64,000 nt of DNA, from contig NC_063174.1 in the NCBI RefSeq assembly GCF_023159225.1, positions 38,351,691-38,415,690 of the forward strand, in the 5' to 3' direction. Both the position numbers and the translations under genes were made by a program. Below the pieces are notes generated by a model. It did no database searches. It was given only the letters and a program-made list of their open reading frames with translations, and was not told where the DNA came from. Shown in pieces: positions 61,440 through 64,000 of the stretch. This DNA is from Perognathus longimembris pacificus (Eukaryota; Chordata; Mammalia; Rodentia; Heteromyidae). Every line of letters begins with the position of its first letter. Positions within the stretch are counted from its first letter, which is position 1.

Positions 61440-62140
61440 AGGCTTTGAGGCTGTAGTGAGCATTTGTGTACAAGTGTTTGTGGGAAGCTGTGCTTTCATT
61501 TCTCTTGGGCACATACTAGAGAGTGAAATACCTGGGTTATGTGGGACATGCATGTTTTGCTTTTAAAGAAATGGTTCACACTGCTTGCCAAAGAAGCTGT
61601 ACATTCCCACCAGCCGTGAATGAGGTTTCTCCTTGCTTTATGTTATTACCAATACCTGGTGAGATCCATCCTTTTCGTTTTAACAACCTTGGGGTTAACA
61701 CACCCTGTGAATCATGGAACCTTGTTGTGGGCTTAGTTTGCATTTTCCTAATGACTACTGATGTCATTTTTTCATGTATTTAATTGTTTTCTCTGTATCT
61801 TATTATTGTTTTTATTAGTTGTTGTTGTGGGGCTTGAACTCATTGCTTAGGTGCTATCCCTGAACTCTTTTTGCTCAAGGGTAGACTCTACCACTTTGAC
61901 TCACAGCTCCACTTCCACTTTTGTTTTGTTTTGTGGTTTTGGTTTTAAGTGGTTAATTAGAGATGAGTCTCACAGGGATTTTTCTGCCCTTAGCTGGCTT
62001 TGAACCACTGTCCTCAGATCTCAACCTCCTGAGTAACTAGAATTACAGGTGTGAGCCACCGGCACCCAGTGGCTCTGTATCTTCTTTAATGAACTCTTCA
62101 AACCTTTTGCCTTTTCATGATTGGTTGAGAATTCATTAAA
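61440..62140 (-). mobile_element. Ancient L1 (L1M-type) 3' relic, antisense
   Basis: The plus strand shows the complement of the L1 3' region: tttcatttctcttgggcaca, then gtacattcccaccagccgtg and gcattttcctaatgactact. A B1-Geo splits it at 61802-62072. Confidence 0.75.
61802..62072 (-). mobile_element. B1-Geo SINE nested in L1M
   Basis: An antisense full copy with a (tttg)n insertion. The 11-bp duplication ctctgtatctt lies at 61791-61801 and 62073-62083. Confidence 0.9.
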
Positions 62141-63264
62141 GATACATTTGGATTGATCTTACTGACAGGCCTGTGAACATGGAGGGATTGTGAGAACAGG
62201 AAAGATCATGATGGGCCTGAAGATAAATTCTGCCATCTTCAAAGCAATATCTAAGTTTAGCCTTGACACCTCCTTGAGAGTTCTCCTACTATTAGCACCA
62301 CCTCCCAGCCTTCAGGTCCTCCAGAGCCCCAATTTCATGCCACTTTCTGCAGGAGTTTCCTGGGTCAAGAGTATACCATCATAGGTCCCTCTTGCTGGAA
62401 GAAGTTGCCAAGTTTGTAGACAAAAACAGAGGCGCCAAAGAGAAGTGCCTAGATAAGATTTGGCCCAGAGTCTTGTCTGGGGGCACAACAGAGCACTAAG
62501 TGCTGTGTAAAACATGTTCCAGTCAAGTGAGGACCTTGGAAGGGAGGAATGGAGAGGAAGGGCTTGGAGAGACTAGCAAAGATAGGAGGGAGGACTTGCG
62601 ATAACACGGGCTTGCTACAAACAAGGACACTCTGTTCAGCCATGGATAATTCCATGCCAGACGGAGATAAGTGGGAGAGAGTCCAGGCCTGAGCAGAATC
62701 AATAGTTAAGGAATAGGGAAGCTGATTTATGAGGCTGATTTAATAGAGTTCACCAAAGCTCACTCATTTAACAAAATTGATGTAATTTTCCATCTGAGCC
62801 TGAAAGGCAATGAAAGTACACATGAAAGATTAGGAAAAGAGCAAATAGAAAAGTCAATGTGTCTAGCTAACCCAGTAAATAAAATGAGCATAATTTCTTT
62901 AGTTAAGTAGACCAGTTTTTAATCTAAACTTGTCTCTAGTGTGACAATCCTTTTGTTGACATTTTCTCATTTCTTCCACATTTCTCCTTATTCCCTTTGT
63001 TTTCCTTCTTGGGGCTGATGAATATTATAATTCCAGATGAATCCCTGGCTTTCAGAGTTCTTTCTTTACCTTTTAGAGGAATCTTTCTGGCTGAGCCCTA
63101 TGTATGGGTCTACCCATCTAAGGAATATCTGAGTTCCTTAGTCTGTACTCCATTGTTTTAGGCCTCTGGATTAGGTTTTTCCTCAAGCCAGGAGTTCAGG
63201 AAAGGTAATAAATGATCATGATTCCACCATCTTAATACAATTACCCATAACTGGTTTGCCTTAT
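62141..63264. other. Intergenic stretch without recognised feature
   Basis: No gene, SINE or tandem repeat is recognised here. Confidence 0.5.
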
Positions 63265-63358
63265 TCTCTCTGTTGCTCTGTCTCTCTCTCTCTCTCCCTC
63301 TTTGTCCCTCTGTCTTTCTGTCTGTCTCCATCTCTCTGTCTTTGTCTCTCTCTCCCTC
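63265..63358. repeat. Degenerate (CT)n / (CTGT)n array
   Basis: An impure pyrimidine-rich CTCT/CTGT tract next to an ID-like fragment. Confidence 0.9.
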
Positions 63359-63359
63359 T

Positions 63360-63437
63360 AGCTCCTCAGTGCTGGAACTTGAACTCAGGATCTCATTTAC
63401 TAGGCAAATGCTTTACCACTGGAGCAATGCCCCAAGT
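63360..63437 (-). mobile_element. ID-like SINE fragment
   Basis: Antisense: cagtgctggaacttgaactc, then ctaggcaaatgctttaccac and caatgccccaag. Confidence 0.6.
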
Positions 63438-63604
63438 TCTTTTGCCCTTAATTTATTTTTCCTGATAGGGCCTTTTACACTTTACCCAGTCTAACTTTGG
63501 ACCATGACTTTCCTACCCTTTGTCTTCTGGGAAATTACATCTATAGGAGTGCCCTTTTACTCCCAGCTTTTCAACCACAGCATTTGGAATACTTTCTTCT
63601 AAAC

Positions 63605-63816
63605 TTTTTTTTTTTTTTTTTGCCAGTCTTGGGGCTTGAACTCAGGGCCTGAGCACTCTCCCTGGCGTCTTTTTGCTCATGGCTAGCACTCTGCCAACTT
63701 GAGCCACAGCGCCACTTCTGGCTTTTTCTGTATGTGTGGTGCTGAGGAATCGAACCTAGGGCTTCATGTATACAAGGACAAGCACTCTTGCTACTAGGCC
63801 ATATTCCCATCCCCCT
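63605..63816 (-). mobile_element. IDL-Geo SINE
   Basis: An antisense full dimer with a T tail, ending ccatattcccatcccc. Confidence 0.9.
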
Positions 63817-64000
63817 AACCAGTTTTTTCTTATGTATTGGAACTATTTATGTCAGACCACATCATTATAGTGTGCTCATTATAGATAACAATTTTACCAT
63901 AGCTGATTTTGTTTCAACCTGGCTGGGTCATGATGCTCAGATATTTGGTCATTATTGTGGGTGTTTCTGGGAGGATGTTTTGACATACGGTTTGTACTTA

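Overview
This is nuclear DNA of a mammal, most likely a rodent of the superfamily Geomyoidea (kangaroo rats, pocket mice, pocket gophers). The mammalian call rests on spliced exons with GT-AG borders, a CpG-island promoter, and MIR, L1 and MaLR-like fossils. The geomyoid call rests on about 25 copies of a dimeric SINE. Its left half is ID-like (tRNA-Ala type) and its right half matches what I recall as the IDL-Geo family, described as restricted to Geomyoidea. About 24 copies of a second SINE carry a 7SL/B1-like left half joined to the same right half.

Positions 1-42218, minus strand: the 5' two-fifths or so of MAP3K9 (mixed lineage kinase 1, MLK1). Six coding exons are readable: exon 1 at 41819-42218 (N-terminus and SH3), exon 2 at 33029-33442 (kinase N-lobe to the HRD loop), exon 3 at 6286-6466 (DFG to APE), exon 4 at 2937-3085, exon 5 at 1253-1428, and the start of exon 6 at 1-93. 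All phases fit, giving 471 uninterrupted codons. The gene runs off the left edge just before the leucine zippers. Introns are 8.4, 26.6, 3.2, 1.5 and 1.2 kb and are packed with SINEs. The promoter lies in a CpG island at about 41640-43060 with GC boxes and four CCAAT boxes on the gene's own strand.

Positions 43060-64000: intergenic DNA with no spliced gene that I can recognise. It holds an intact-frame processed copy of somatic cytochrome c (CYCS, ORF 45906-46223, minus) with 5' UTR, 3' UTR, poly(A) and an 11-bp target-site duplication; an IDL-Geo SINE has landed one base past its stop codon. A decayed PGAM1 retropseudogene lies at 51381-52096 (minus). The rest is SINEs, an LTR-like block near 57.1-58.4 kb, an antisense L1 relic at 61.4-62.1 kb, and microsatellites.

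I found no undescribed multi-gene system. The most unusual things are at the retroelement level: two SINE families sharing a right monomer that itself looks like an expanded ID/tRNA unit, a chimeric inverted SINE insertion at 28574-28716, an 87-bp polyadenylated transcript-end insertion at 29356-29442, and the CYCS retrocopy. Family names come from memory of consensus sequences, not from a search.
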